A program made the translations under genes and the position numbers. The notes below the pieces were generated by a model that saw only the letters and a list, made by a program, of their open reading frames with translations, was not told the origin of the DNA and searched no databases. From Sphagnum compactum (taxonomy: Eukaryota; Bryophyta; Sphagnopsida; Sphagnales), in assembly GCA_965153455.1 (NCBI GenBank), contig OZ234499.1:10288271-10352270 (forward strand): a stretch of 64,000 nucleotides of DNA, written 5' to 3'. This document shows positions 1-11,717 of this stretch, in pieces; the stretch's first letter is position 1; every line of letters begins with the position of its first letter.

Positions 1-1128
1 GCCACAAGTTGCCTTCTTGACACATCTGTTGGCATTCTTCACTCATCACCTATTCGGGATCCATGTCAATTGAAGCTATACAAATTCTCTGCAATTATGA
101 TAGAGTGGGATGTTGCAATAGCCCCCAGCTAACATCAAAATTTCCATCTGGTAGATTGCTTCACTTCATTTCTGCTCCTACTCTTGTATTGGATCAATTG
201 TGGAAAATGCATGTCTAGCGTGTGATTGCTGGCAGATTTTGAAATGTTTGTTCCTGACAAGAACTGTGAGCCAAATCAACATCCTTGGACCACTTCCTTC
301 TGATTGCTAGAACAACTGCAGAGCTCTGAAGAGTGCCATGGTGGTTGTGAGGAGCAACAAACTGCTGAAGCAGAACACACTGGAGTCTCCAATGCCCAAG
401 ATTTTGCACAGCATGTACTACTTCTGGGTTTGTGTAAGTACTGAATCTTTTGGGCATCAAGAAGTGACCTCTTCTTGATAGCAAATTCATTTGCTGTATT
501 GTTAGAGCATTGAGCAAAGTCTATTCTTTCATATGTTGTACAAGTGGTTAAACGTGGACATTAAGGTGCAGTCCCAGATCTCATGGATATCTCTCTCAAC
601 TGCAGGTTGTTGAACCTCTAGTAAGTTGCAAGGTCCTCATAATATGAAACAGTAATAAAGTTCAGTGCGAAATCAAAGTTGGTGGAAGGGGCCTGTGAAT
701 AAGACAAAATACCAGAATGGACTGATGAAGTTGGGCTAGAACTCAACCACACCACCTCGACTGGCATCAATAAGTGTGACCGTCTGATTGATTAATCACA
801 CACATACAGAAAAGCACAGATGTGGCTGTCCAGAGGATGTTAGGCCAATGTTGGGCATGTTGTTCAGAAAGTTTGAGAAGCAGCTATCAGTTTTAAACAA
901 TCTTGCATCCCCAATCGATCTGGATTTCAGAATCAAACCTCCAGGAACATGATAACCCAAAGTCCACACATTACCAAATCAAATGTTTCAACTCTACAAC
1001 TGCAACATGTTGTCATTTTCTCACTATGATGATTAATGTCTGATTAAGACCAGGAAGAAATTGACAAACTTGCAATTACACTGCAACCAGAAAGGAAGGT
1101 AAAGACAGATAGCCCCTACTTGCAATTG
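1..1128. other. Left-edge intergenic stretch, no gene recognised
   Basis: I find no supported gene here. One 100-codon minus-strand open frame (215-517) has a TTG rather than an ATG at its upstream end and resembles nothing I recognise. The first 200 bases show broken frames on both strands. The stretch may hold sequence downstream of the HMG-CoA lyase relic or parts of a gene outside the window. Confidence 0.4.
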
Positions 1129-1790
1129 TCAGATTTTTGACTTATGATCAATGAGCTTACTTAGTGCAAGAGCTGCTTTGACCCTGATGAGTGGCCCAAA
1201 TACCCATGGATAAAAAGTCCATGCTACCACAAGCTTGCTGAGATCTACATTTGACTTGATGCCAAAACCATTGAGCAGATAAACCACATCTTCAGTTAAA
1301 ACATTTCCAGAAGCACCTTTCGTATATATGGGCAACCTCCCAAGCCTGCTACTGATGAGTTCACCGGATTTATGCCTGTCTACAGTACCCAATGCCAGTA
1401 GTCAACTGACTAGAAAACTTCTCCCCAGGAAAAACAGTGGGCTGGCATCAAGCCTCAGGTTATCAATTTGGAGGTCAAAGATTCAGATCAGAACATGGTA
1501 ATGACGAACTCATCGTTCAACTGATCACAAGCCTCTCCACTCTTTCTTCCAGTTTTCAGGAACAAAGCTTTTGTGTACTTTTTCCAGGTGCAAGAAAACG
1601 ATTAGAAACCTGCAGGCCTACTATCTGAAGAGCTTGATGGGGATATTGACAAGGGCCTGCACATAAGTGCCATGAAAATGGCAAATGCTCCATGGGCATC
1701 ACCTCCATCACCACTTTTCACCATTGGTGCCACCATCTCTGACATCACCCAAACCCAACCTTTCTAAGCAAAAGGCATTATTGACCATGG
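1129..1790 (-). pseudogene. Hydroxymethylglutaryl-CoA lyase relic (C-terminal part)
   Basis: HMG-CoA lyase splits HMG-CoA into acetoacetate and acetyl-CoA in leucine breakdown. Reading the minus strand from 1790 downward, pieces match the last third of the family in order. First comes a decayed copy of the FEISLGDTIG region, then VMEVMPMEHL (family VxxVxPxEKL), then HFHGTYVQALVNI (family HFHDTYGQALANI), and after about 200 unrelated bases KGASGNVLTEDVVYLLNG, ending at a stop at 1129-1131. The metal-binding HFHD motif has become HFHG. Pieces lie in different frames, with an apparent two-base insertion before KGASGNV (GGCPY is readable only in another frame) and another shift in the GD region. 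The 200-base gap could be a remnant intron, which would mean an unprocessed copy. No N-terminal two thirds were found upstream. This is a dead gene or fragment, not a functional lyase. Confidence 0.8.
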
Positions 1791-2913
1791 ACCTGAACTC
1801 AAGCTTTCATTTCCATTAGTAAGAGGTTGGATGAACCTGTGAAAATTGGACATTGGATGAGTGTGGGAAACTTGAAGATTTGGGGAAGTGGGTCCATGTA
1901 CAAACCTAAAGAAGAGGGTTATGTTACAAGAGTTAGACATTGGACAAACCCCAGGAAGCGCAACAGAAGGACAATTTGACAGAGTTCAACAATGCAAGAA
2001 CTTGGGCAAGTGGGATAATGGACAGACCCAAAGAAATTGAATAATCCAAACAAGTTGGACAATGGATGAATACCTTTAAAGACCTTAGAATTATTTTTGT
2101 TCTTCTATCATGCATCTCAAGGCAATTTGTGTTCATCAGTTGCTATTTAAGTTGCGAAGCTGAAAAAATAGGACAAGGGACGAAAATGGAACTAGTGAGG
2201 AAAGATGAAATCCCAACTAGTCCCATTCTATTTTCAAACTTTCTTAACCTTCTTGAATGCAATTTCCTTGGATTCATCCAACATCCAACTTTGCCAGCTT
2301 TCTAACTAGCTTCGACTTCACCTATTGGCATTATACAAAAGTTGGCATCAGAGGACCTCGACTGTGGGAGAAATGGGAAATGCTTTCCCTCATACTAGAA
2401 CCTCATTCCTTCTACTAAAAGGATCAAGCCTAAACCACTGATGACACGTCCACCATTCAAAAGCATTCAATTTGATAAACTTTATCATAAAATTCAAAGA
2501 ATTTATCATAAAATCTGATAAATAAAAAAATGGAGGAAATGTTTGCTTGTTGGGTGGGCCCCTTGTCCTTTAACAACATTGTGCCCAACACTTCATCAAC
2601 TCATTGCACTTGTTTGATGCTTGCCATGGTTAGGGTAACTTGAGTTTAGGGGAAGGGAGGTCCACCAAAACACTTGAACCTGAGCAACTACCAACCAAAC
2701 CCAGAACCCAGCAAAAGGGGCAACTCAAAACACTAGTCCACTTGGGGAGGTGAGAATGAATTAAGGCTCCAAACTACACATCAAGTCTCCAAGGTTGCCA
2801 AAAAAAAAGTAACTTGTGGACATGTGTGTTGCACATCACATAATTGTGGCAGTGTTTCTGTCCCTGCAGCATATTGCATTCTATATCACCAATTTTGAAG
2901 TCAATATCAGGGG
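1791..2913. other. Intergenic stretch between HMG-CoA lyase relic and delta-tubulin 3' end
   Basis: No gene is seen. Degenerate copies of a short word near TTGGACAATGGATGA recur between about 1845 and 2070, and TTTATCATAAAAT occurs twice near 2480-2515. The part next to 2914 probably holds the 3' untranslated region of the minus-strand delta-tubulin gene. A 79-codon plus-strand frame at 2066-2305 has no recognisable features. Confidence 0.4.
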
Positions 2914-5653
2914 TTAGAGTGCTAGATAGCGTGCTACTATATCTTCCACTGTTGCAAAAGCTGCATCAAAAGATGAGTTATCCATACCATGCTCAAAATA
3001 TTGGTGTAGATATGCACGTGCTGAGTACATGCCATATGCTCGGGGAAGAACTCGTGAGGCTGGCACCACAGTTGACTGGCAGTTGCTTAGTAAGCCTGCT
3101 GCCATTTCATAGTTGCCTAGCTTTGTTTCATTCACTGCTACATTGAGTGGATCAACTGACCAGATTGGGTATAGACTCTCATGGGCAAAGGTATTTACAT
3201 CTGCATGTTGGCTTCCATTTCCCCTCAATATCAGCAAGTTTGCAACAGATCGGTTTATAGGACGTAGACCAGGCTGGCTGCTCACTTTGGAGGTAGATGA
3301 GGCAATTGTTGAAAGAGCTGCACTCCAATTGACATCAGTGTCTCCCCATGCACCCATAGTAAGCATGTGCCGCAGCTGCTTCATATGTGCTCCCCATGTA
3401 AAAGTTGTGAAGTCCAATGACTGTGGTGGCACCTGAGCTACCATAGCCAAAACTTATTTACAAGAAGCCAAAGTTTCTGCAGACATACTGCCCAGGAAAT
3501 AAATTGTTTGTCCCTTGCAGCCATGCCTAGTCATAAGATCACTAAAACTGTAAATATGGGCTCATCGCATGCAAACTCTCAAGACATGCAGTTAGGTTTC
3601 CTCACATTGGCATACAAAGCTATGACCCTCCCATGGCTCCTAAGGCAGTTCTTGAAGCTTTCCTGTAAGATATTTAAATAGAAAAACATCCTTGGGGTTT
3701 CTTCACTGTGATTTACTTTCAGCAGCGAACACCCAACCTAACAACAAATGTATCCACAAGAGATCATGAGGTGGCTTGCCTGTGGGGTGAACCTCAAGGA
3801 GAGCAAACGATATGCTGGATGCGCACACAATACAGACACCAAGTCTGATAATAGGTGAAGATGAGAGCTGGCAACAAACTTGCCACTATTGTTAGGCTTG
3901 TTGTCCCCAGTTTGGATGACAGGATGTGTTAACCTGTGGGTGTTTTCCTTTTGAGGACTAAGGGTTGCTTCAACAGGTCTCCAAAAGGCAGGCAATAGGA
4001 CTGACACCAATGACTCAGCTGCAACTTCATTCATATGATCAAACGAAGGCCTCTGTATGCCCAACAACTTCTTGCAAATTGAAGTGAGTCCTTCATTTTG
4101 CAAAATAACAATCCCATCCGCCAAGCTTTCAAGGTAGGATAATGTCAAAAGCACATTGTAGCTCTGCACTATCACTTCACCACTCTCATGTGGCCAGATG
4201 CAGTTACTCAGTATGCATGTTGATGGGTATTCATCCCTCAGTGCCTCTGATATGTATGTCCCTGCACCATTTCCCAACCAACAGCCTGCCTGAGTGTAAG
4301 AAAGAGCACAGTGTGTACATGCTCTTGCTCTTTCTATGGCATTTCCATATCCAAACTTCAGTAGCCAGCTGAGTAGTTTGGTAGGTAAAATCAAATTCGC
4401 CTTCCTAGCTGTATTCTGTGACTACATCATAAACCATAAAGCCTAAGGATCTGGCATGCAATATGGTGCTAACCAAGAATGAAAGAATTGAGTTGCACAG
4501 GCCTTGTGTGATGTTCCATGAGTTGTCAAGTAGACTCCGTTGTACAAAGCCACAATGAATGACAACTTTTCTTTTTTAGATTATAACAACATTATGAAAC
4601 CAGCTAAACCAAGCCATCTTGATGCTTACCCAGGCCAGAACCAGTTCCACCCCCCATGCTTTGCATGCTCACAAACCCTCCAAACCTATCACATTCCTCA
4701 ACCTGTGACCCACCCAGTATCTTGATTGGAAATCACTTGCATGAGCCATTTCCAAAGACCATTGCAGATATTGCATTAAGAAGGGATAATATTAGTCTCT
4801 CTGCTCAAGAAAGAAACAAGTAAATTTTTTGCATCAGACCAACAAATTCCACAATTTTTTCTCCATCATCTTCCTGAATTAAACTGGAGGTAACCAATGT
4901 CTTTTTAACACATTAAATTACCTCAAGACGAACAATGTCAAGGATAGAGTCCCGGCACCTTGGACCATGCACATAAAATCCACGAGCCCAATTGTTGCCA
5001 GACCCACTATCGCAAATGACTTGACGGTTTTGGCTATAACTCCATGAAGCAGGATTGCTCAGTGGGCTACCACATGGTCGCTTCATGGCTGCTGCAACAA
5101 CCTGTAGCGCTATCAAAATTCAGTAACTGCATTTGGCCCTAGATGACCATCAAGGAACAAATCAAGATACACAAAAAAGCTTTCAAAGACAATACTAGGC
5201 TCAGATCCTGGGCCTTCAGCAGGCCACTCAGTCTGCAGATGGGATTTTTCACTTCAACTACAATCTGTGAATTTGGGTTGAAAGTTAAGAGAGTTTCAGC
5301 TGCTTACAAATTGCTTGAGGAGATATTGATTCTCAAGTTTCAATAACAAACTTACAACTTTTGCACCTTGGCTGCATTGTTGTTGCCCCCTTTCAGTTCT
5401 GTCTATGGAGCCCTTTTATTGCCATTAACATGAGCAGAAGCATCCAAATCCGTGCTCAAGAAACCAGTTGGTACCACCATACCTTGGGCTCCATGTCGAT
5501 GAGCACAGCTCGTGCTATGTGCTCACCAGTGCTGCTGTCCCTGAAGAAGTCTTGTGAGGCTGTTGCTGGATGGGAAAGGGAGGCTAATGCATTGAAGAAA
5601 GCTGATGCCATTTGGTTGCCACCTTGACCGAGCTGCACTACCACACATCCCAT
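2914..5653 (-). CDS. TUBD1: Delta-tubulin, five exons, 474 aa
   Basis: Delta-tubulin belongs to the tubulin superfamily and is needed for triplet microtubules of basal bodies and centrioles. Exons on the minus strand are 5653-5483, 5101-4922, 4702-4630, 4261-3780 and 3432-2914; their 1425 bases form one frame. The start is the ATG at 5653, giving MGCVVVQLGQGGNQ, the tubulin N terminus. Exon 1 ends in ARAVLIDMEPK, typical of delta-tubulin. Exon 2 carries GSGNNWARGFYVHGPR. The small exon 3 carries the GTP-binding loop GGGTGSG (residues about 134-140). Exon 4 has IWPHESGEVIVQSYN, and exon 5 has FTTFTWGAHMKQLRHML and ends in DIVARYLAL. Human delta-tubulin is 453 aa, so the length fits. Introns 1 to 3 are GT-AG; intron 4 has a GC donor (CAG then GCAAGC). 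The family is generally lost in plants without motile sperm, so an intact copy suggests flagellated sperm. Expression in male gametes is expected but not visible here. Confidence 0.92.
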
Positions 5654-7846
5654 GCTTGCAATCTGTCGCCAGCCTGCAGCTATTTCCTTGCCGCTGATAC
5701 ACTTCTCAAAACTTGCAGTGCTGGGACTAGCCCTTGTACACACACTTCTCAAAAATTACTGTGCAGGGACTAGCCCTTGTTTTCCGTTGTCTCTACACAG
5801 AGGAAGGAACAACACAGCAACACACTCCACGGATTTCGCTCTTTTGCGTTACTACTGTTGGACTCGGATCTTCCTCAGTGATAGACAGTGATAGACCATT
5901 TCACGGCGATGTCGAGCTGTGTAGGGACTCAAGCCTGCTTCGCCTTGCTGCAAGAGACCGCACATGCAGCACGAGGAGGAAGAAGAAGAGGAAGAGGAAA
6001 AAGGTTGAAGACAAACAACTGCCTGAAGTTGCCAGGAACAGGAGACGCGCAGGAGCTTACAACTCCTTGCGGAAATGTTGTCTGTTGTAATCACGTCTTG
6101 AAAACTTGAAATCTTGAACATTGTTCTTTGTGCACGAAAACAAACTTGCTAGAATCCTGCAGTTTCTTGAAGTTCTTGACAATTCATCTCGGGCCAGGGT
6201 ACTACCTTTTCTTTGTTTTCTGTGTTGGAAAGGATTTGAAATCTGCAGTTGATGAGATGCCACACAGAAACATTCCTGCATGAGAGTACGTAGCTAGAGG
6301 ATTCCTGTTCAACGTCGGTGACGCTCTTCTTCCCACCTCCTCCAACAGCTTATGATGCAATTCTTGACCCGCGCACATGAATTGTAGCGGGCCTGGCGGA
6401 CGCCAGCATCTGTCAAAAAGATGCTGTTTACTCAGCCGGTGTGGCAGGGGAGTCGCTGGGCATCACGCATATGCAGCGCACGCCCGCTGCTACCCTGCGC
6501 CTGCCCATCGGCTGCTGCCGTGGGCCCAGCTATGGAGTATGGAATACCAAAAGGGCCATACTTTTGTCATACCCCTTGCTTCAGGGAATACCCAAGGCTC
6601 TTTTTACTTGCCTACATTAAAGCTCTCAGACATGCTATAAACCTCCATCTGGCTGTTCTGCAAAACCTTTGCTGTCAAACCAGCTTGTTTCCAATGCAAT
6701 GTCTTATGTAAAATTCTTGTTCACAACTATGGGGCAACATGTACTTTGATAAAGACCAACATGAATTGTATGTAGTTCGATAAGTTTCCTGAGTTCTGTG
6801 TGTCTTCTGGGCCGCCGTAGGACCAAGTAAACTTTTGATAGAGGGTTGGTCACAGAAGGAGCATTGGATGATGTCCGCGATAGCTGAAAAAGCAGTGATT
6901 GCCCCAGAATTGGTGCCAGATATTGGGCTTCTAACACTAATTTAGGTCTTAGTTCTCACTTCTTTTGATTTAACTTGCATCAGGAATGGTCCTATGATTT
7001 CATTGAGCCATCCCATTTAGTCACCAATGTGCTACTGTGTTGCATATGCTGGGGATGTGCCTTCCTTATATAAGCTCAACATTTGTTAACATGGGTGCAG
7101 ATTGTGTAAAAAGCACTTTCAATCCAAGTTCCTTGTGGACTGTTTCTTTCAAAACTTCGAATCAAGTATCAACAGATCTGCCACAACTAGATAAGATGGT
7201 TGACAACAAATAAGTATGATTTTTTGCAATGTTTGCAGTAGCTTGGGCTCAGGAAAACTCAAGAATTCGAGGAATAGGCCACTTGGTGCACAGCTTCTGC
7301 ATTACGGGAGGGTAAAGACACAACCTCTCTGATCATCTTCTCTGTAAGTAAGACACTACATCTCTGATACATCTCATGCCTATTCCATTTGAGTGTGTCC
7401 TTCGGGCAGGCTGGCCTGATTAGAGGGCAGAATCAGTTTCTTAACTGCATTATACTATAGCTGATTCCTCTCTTACATGAGCCCAGAGTCGTTTGAAGGA
7501 CACCAAGTAGTACCTATCCATTACACAGAGTTTTTCCTGAAGTGGTGATCAAGTTGGAGCATCACAAGCCTGAGGCAAATGATCCCCACCAGAGGCACCT
7601 TGCTTTGATGCACATGGTATTTTCAGGGAAGATATTGATTATCTCTGCACAAAATATGGATGCACTATGGCCTGAACTTGTGAAATGCTTCTAGTGGTGA
7701 AGAGAACAGTGTCTGACAAGCCATCACTTCTTTTCTCATCAAATTTCTGGAAAGATGAAGAGAAACAAGAAACAAATGTGCCTACAAATTGCAAGTCAAC
7801 CCAATTTGGGGTCTGCTGGGGAAATTACTGGTACTACTTCAAGTGC
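5654..7846. other. Intergenic: delta-tubulin upstream region and SLAC-a 3' side
   Basis: No supported gene. The part near 5654 holds the upstream region of the minus-strand delta-tubulin gene, including a tandem duplication at 5699-5780. The part near 7846 should hold the SLAC-a 3' untranslated region. A start-less open frame of about 60 codons on the plus strand (around 7505-7695, containing ALMHMVFSGKILIISAQ) looks protein-like but I cannot identify it. The overlapping plus-strand frames at 6377-6711 have no recognised domain. Confidence 0.4.
5699..5780. repeat. Tandem duplication of about 40 bp upstream of delta-tubulin
   Basis: Two imperfect adjacent copies, about 5699-5737 and 5743-5780. 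Both start ACTTCTCAAAA and end GGGACTAGCCCTTGT. They lie about 50 to 130 bases upstream of the delta-tubulin ATG on its minus strand, so in its leader or promoter. Confidence 0.85.
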
Positions 7847-10464
7847 TTAGCCTTCCATAGTGAACGTACATTGATTCTCTAAGGAATGGACCTGAGTAGT
7901 ACAATTGTGATCCTTGGAAATTATGTGATGAAATGCTTCAATCATGATTTTATGGAGAGGTTCACATTCTTTTAGTGTGGTCAGGGAGTCTTTCTGCAGG
8001 TCATCGGTACTGTCATCTGCTTTTCCCTTTTTCTTGTCTTTGGATTTCTTCACAGTGATGGCTATGGCAACGTCATTTGGGAAGAGATCTGTCCACACAA
8101 AGGCATGCAGAATTGTGAAGATAAAGAGGGTGAACACTGTAGCAGAGGATATGACAGAGAGCACAATTGCAAGGCCTTCTGTGATCCAGGAGTCAGCAAC
8201 AGTTGTGTACTGGATTGAAGCTATGGCTGCTGCTGTCATGGGAAATGTGTATGCCCACCATGCTATCGAAAAGCTGCACACAGTCCACACAGGTTGACAC
8301 TTGAATTGCTGCAAAATCTTAAATAATGGAAGAGAAAGCTTCAAGGAAGATTGTCAGAACTCAAGAAGCACTTCACATGCAAGAAGAAGCTGATTTTGTC
8401 ACAAGAAGGTTCAGAAGCAAGAAGAATGCTGTAAGGGGGGGTTTGAGAACAATGCTGACAACTGACAGCTCTCAACACAAACGCTCCCATTGTTCAGGAA
8501 ACTTTCTGAACATGCAACAGAAAAGATGCAGGCTACTTTCCCAACTGACGGTGTGTTAAGATTTTCACAAAAGAGAGGAGTTCTTCTGACAACAGGAAAA
8601 CACCATGAAGGTTTCAGCAAAGAGTCCAGGAAGGAACTTTGTGATGAGGTGAATGAGAGTGAGAAGATGATAGCAAGAGCAGATTGCATGGAGACAAGAG
8701 TGGGGATCATGAGCCGCTGGGGATCTGACCTGATTCCTCGAAAGAAATTGATGCGCACGACAAGGGAGGAGTAGAGGAAGAGGGCAATGAAGAAGACGAG
8801 GCGTGACACCAGGTCGAAGCTGCCAGTGATTTTCATCCACGCCACGCTCGCGGCGCTAGGGGCTGCCACGAACAAGAAGAAGACTGGGTGCAGGTCTTTG
8901 GGCAGCACCAGGTTGCTAGGCAATCGTTGGTAGAGCGTAACAAACAGCACGATATAGTGCGCGAGTCCCACGGCCCAGAAGAAGATGGCGGCTTCAGTCC
9001 ATCCGACTTTGGCACCAACCAACGCGCCCACGAAGTTCCCCACCACAGACAGATGTGTGGAGGGGTTGGCCACCTTGGAAAGACGGCGATCGCCTCCCGA
9101 GAGCCACTGCCCATAGATTTTGAGCTCCAGTGAAAAAAGGGGAGCCATGAAGACGCACCAAGTTGCCGGGTGGATGGAGCTAGCGATTGCCGACGGAAGT
9201 GCAATCATGAGGAACATGCAAGCGATCCATGGGGCAAAGAAGAAGTTGACGCGCACGGGGTGATGGAACTCCCTTCGCACTGCCTCGAAGAAGTAGATGA
9301 TCTTCAAGCTATAAGTTGAGAAGATGAGGACGAGGGACAAGAGAGCCAAGCACCAGAGCGCGATGTTGATTTGCAGCGGGATGTGCAGGAAGTGCAGCTG
9401 GGCGGAGGATGCGAGGTCCTTCCATAGCATGGCTTGGCTGCCTAACCCCATGCACACACCGAAGCAGCCAATTGGGAATCGGAGCAGAAATGGCCATCGC
9501 TCATCTGTCGGGAGCATCAACTCACTCTCATGCTCCTGATGAGAACGTATGCATCATCATCGTGGTTGCACAAAACAAACAGATTGCCCCAGTTTCAGAA
9601 AGTTCCTTAAGGGTCGAACCCGGTGCTGGAACAGCTAGTTCTCTTAAGCTTCATGCTGAAGATCTGCAAACAGGTTGTTGTTACGAGATATAGTACTAAG
9701 GAAGCAAAACCCACCTTGAGAGTTTCGAGCTCAGGGCCTTGAAGCGCATCGAAGTAGCGATCAGGCTGAACACTAGAGAGCTTCCCATGCTCATCTGTAT
9801 CTTCCGCCGTGTCGTGGACAGTCAACCCTGATCCTTCGCTTCTTATGCCAGTTCCATGACTGCTGGAAGCGCCTCGTCTAGCCGAGGATTGCCTGTCGAA
9901 TCTCGCAGATCTAGTCCTGAATTTGTCATAAGTATCTTGCACTCCTGCCGGCGATTCTTGCACCGATGTTGTTGTAAGTACTGAGTCTTGGGTACTGGTT
10001 CTCGATAATCCAAGTTCAACGCCGCTTTGGGGTCCAGATCCCCAGCGGTGGATTGATCCCCGGGGCCTGCGTTTAGGAGATAAGAACGGCGGCAGCGGTA
10101 CTAGATGATCAGCTACATAGAATTCGTTCTCACTAGCTTTCTCCATCTCGACGCGAACGTCATTGTCGGCGACAACTGCTTGTTGCTGCTTGGAAGAAGA
10201 CTTGATTGCCGGTTTCAGTACGTCTCTCGGGATTGCAGCGACGGAAACCCTCGCATCGACTACTCCTCGAGGCGATTCAGCACTTTCATGCTCCAATGGC
10301 CCGGATATTAGTATCGTTTGATGATCTCCATCAAGATTGTAATTGCTGGAATCTCTACTAAGACCTCTTCCTGGAAATTTGGCTGGACAACAAGTATTCT
10401 CTTCGAACTCAGACGGTGAAACCTTCTTCCGCACTTGGTACTCACGAACTAGTGCTTCAGCCAT
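7847..10464 (-). CDS. SLAC1/SLAH-type anion channel 'a', three exons, 660 aa
   Basis: S-type (slow) anion channels of the SLAC/SLAH family are ten-helix plasma-membrane channels of the TehA fold that release chloride or nitrate, for example in guard-cell closure. Exons on the minus strand are 10464-9715, 9535-8730 and 8273-7847, 1983 bases in one frame. I chose the ATG at 10464; the frame continues upstream only to a TTG. Exon 1 (250 aa) is the soluble N-terminal region, rich in Ser and Arg, with possible kinase sites such as RRPRGS, and ends in the family motif RYFDALQGPELETLK. Exon 2 starts the membrane domain with WPFLLRFPIGCFG and carries YFFEAVRREFHHPVRVNFFF, LELKIYGQWLSGG, THLSVVGNFVGA and LHPVFFLFVAAPS. 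Exon 3 has IAWWAYTFPMT and LFPNDVAIAIT. Both introns are GT-AG. SLAC1 and SLAH subgroups cannot be separated by eye, so no symbol is given. A paralogue lies at 59.7-63.0 kb. Confidence 0.93.
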
Positions 10465-11700
10465 GTTCAAGGGTACTACTCACTCTAGACTCTCCTCCTC
10501 TACAGCTTCTCGAAGATCTTACAAGCATAATTCGAGGAAGTCTAGTAACATCAACAACTACGACGACGACGACGACACCACGGACACTCTAGTATATCGG
10601 CAAAATTCTCGAATCGGCCTCAAGAAACTCCAGAACGAAACATTCTACCCTAAATCAACACGGAAACTTGACATCAAACTGCAGAAAGAAAACATACTAG
10701 GTAGTCTACAGATTCTCGGGGGAAAAAAACACCCCATTTCTTCCCTATTCAATTCACAACCATCTTCCAGGTTGCTGAAATCCTCAAACGTGTGAATTCA
10801 TGAAGAGGAGTGACCGTCTGACAGAAACAAAGTCTCCTACTCCTACTCCTCCTCCTCTAAGCTCTTCCTCGTCCGCCTGCTTCCTCCTCCAACACCAAAA
10901 AAAGAAACAGGAAAAAAAACCTCCAATCTTGAGAAGAGATTGCAGATTTGTACAGATTTCAACAGCTGCTTCTGAAGTATTATGTTCATTCTACCACCCA
11001 AACAGATAGATTTCAATACTCTTGGTAAGAGTTTTGCTTTGGCACTCTCATCAACAAATTGAGTGACCATAACAAACACCCAATAAATGTGAAGACACCC
11101 AAAAAAACACACACTAAATACACCCCAATACACTTGCGCAAAATAGGAATACGAAACACACCAATACCCTCTCAGAACTTTTTGGAACTTCCTGGTGAGT
11201 GATGGATGATGATGGGTCATGTCCATGGGGGGAGCAAAAGCTTGCAAATGTGGATACTGCAATGATTTAAGTTATGTAGGAAAGATTATGTAAGATGTTG
11301 TAATTGGGTACTTAGCTAGATCATGGTACTGTTTCTTGCACATTCACCCAATGAATGAAATGAGTGGAAGGAGGAGGAAAAAAAAGGGGTATAGAATTCA
11401 TACAAACCACATAAAAGATTCTCCTACAAGAGCTTACTTTACCATACAGCTGGACAACCCAACTGGATGATTCCAGTTTCAAGCCCTTTTGTCCGCGCAC
11501 CTTTTGTGCAAACCCAACAAGAATTTATTATACCCAACAAGTGGGCAGCTTGAGGTGGGGATTGGGGCGAGGTTTGGATGTGGAAGACTTCCAAAGAACT
11601 TCCAAAGACTAAATGTCTTCCGAAGACTTGTCACTAAAGTTGTGAAAAACAACAAAACGTACTTACTCAACTAGAACTAACTTGACTACGACGAAGAGTC
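10465..11700. other. Upstream region of SLAC-a, no gene recognised
   Basis: This follows the start of the minus-strand SLAC-a gene and should hold its leader and promoter. It includes a short GAC run near 10560-10577 and CT-rich tracts near 10840-10890. Open frames here, including 10343-10795 on the plus strand that partly overlaps SLAC-a exon 1 in antisense, show no domain and look like by-products of base composition. Confidence 0.4.
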
Positions 11701-11702
11701 AG

Positions 11703-11717
11703 GTTTAGGGTTTAGGA
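11703..11717 (+). repeat. Two TTTAGGG telomere-type units
   Basis: TTTAGGGTTTAGG lies within this span, the canonical plant telomere repeat. Two units are too few to call an interstitial telomere; it may be a telo-box or chance. Confidence 0.5.

Noticed and set aside
215-517. 100-codon minus-strand ORF near the left edge
   Set aside because: It opens with TTG, not ATG, and shows no recognisable domain or splice context.
4262-4394. Upstream part of the long open frame of delta-tubulin exon 4, which would give AGCWLGNGAG instead of a proper GTP loop
   Set aside because: The correct GTP loop GGGTGSG lies in a separate 73-base exon at 4630-4702, and the exon 4 acceptor at 4262-4263 joins it in phase; the odd sequence is intron.
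8411-8729. Extension of the SLAC-a exon 2 frame to 369 codons
   Set aside because: The conserved sequence ends at FFRGI; after the GT donor at 8729 the frame encodes unrelated residues, and exon 3 supplies the conserved end.
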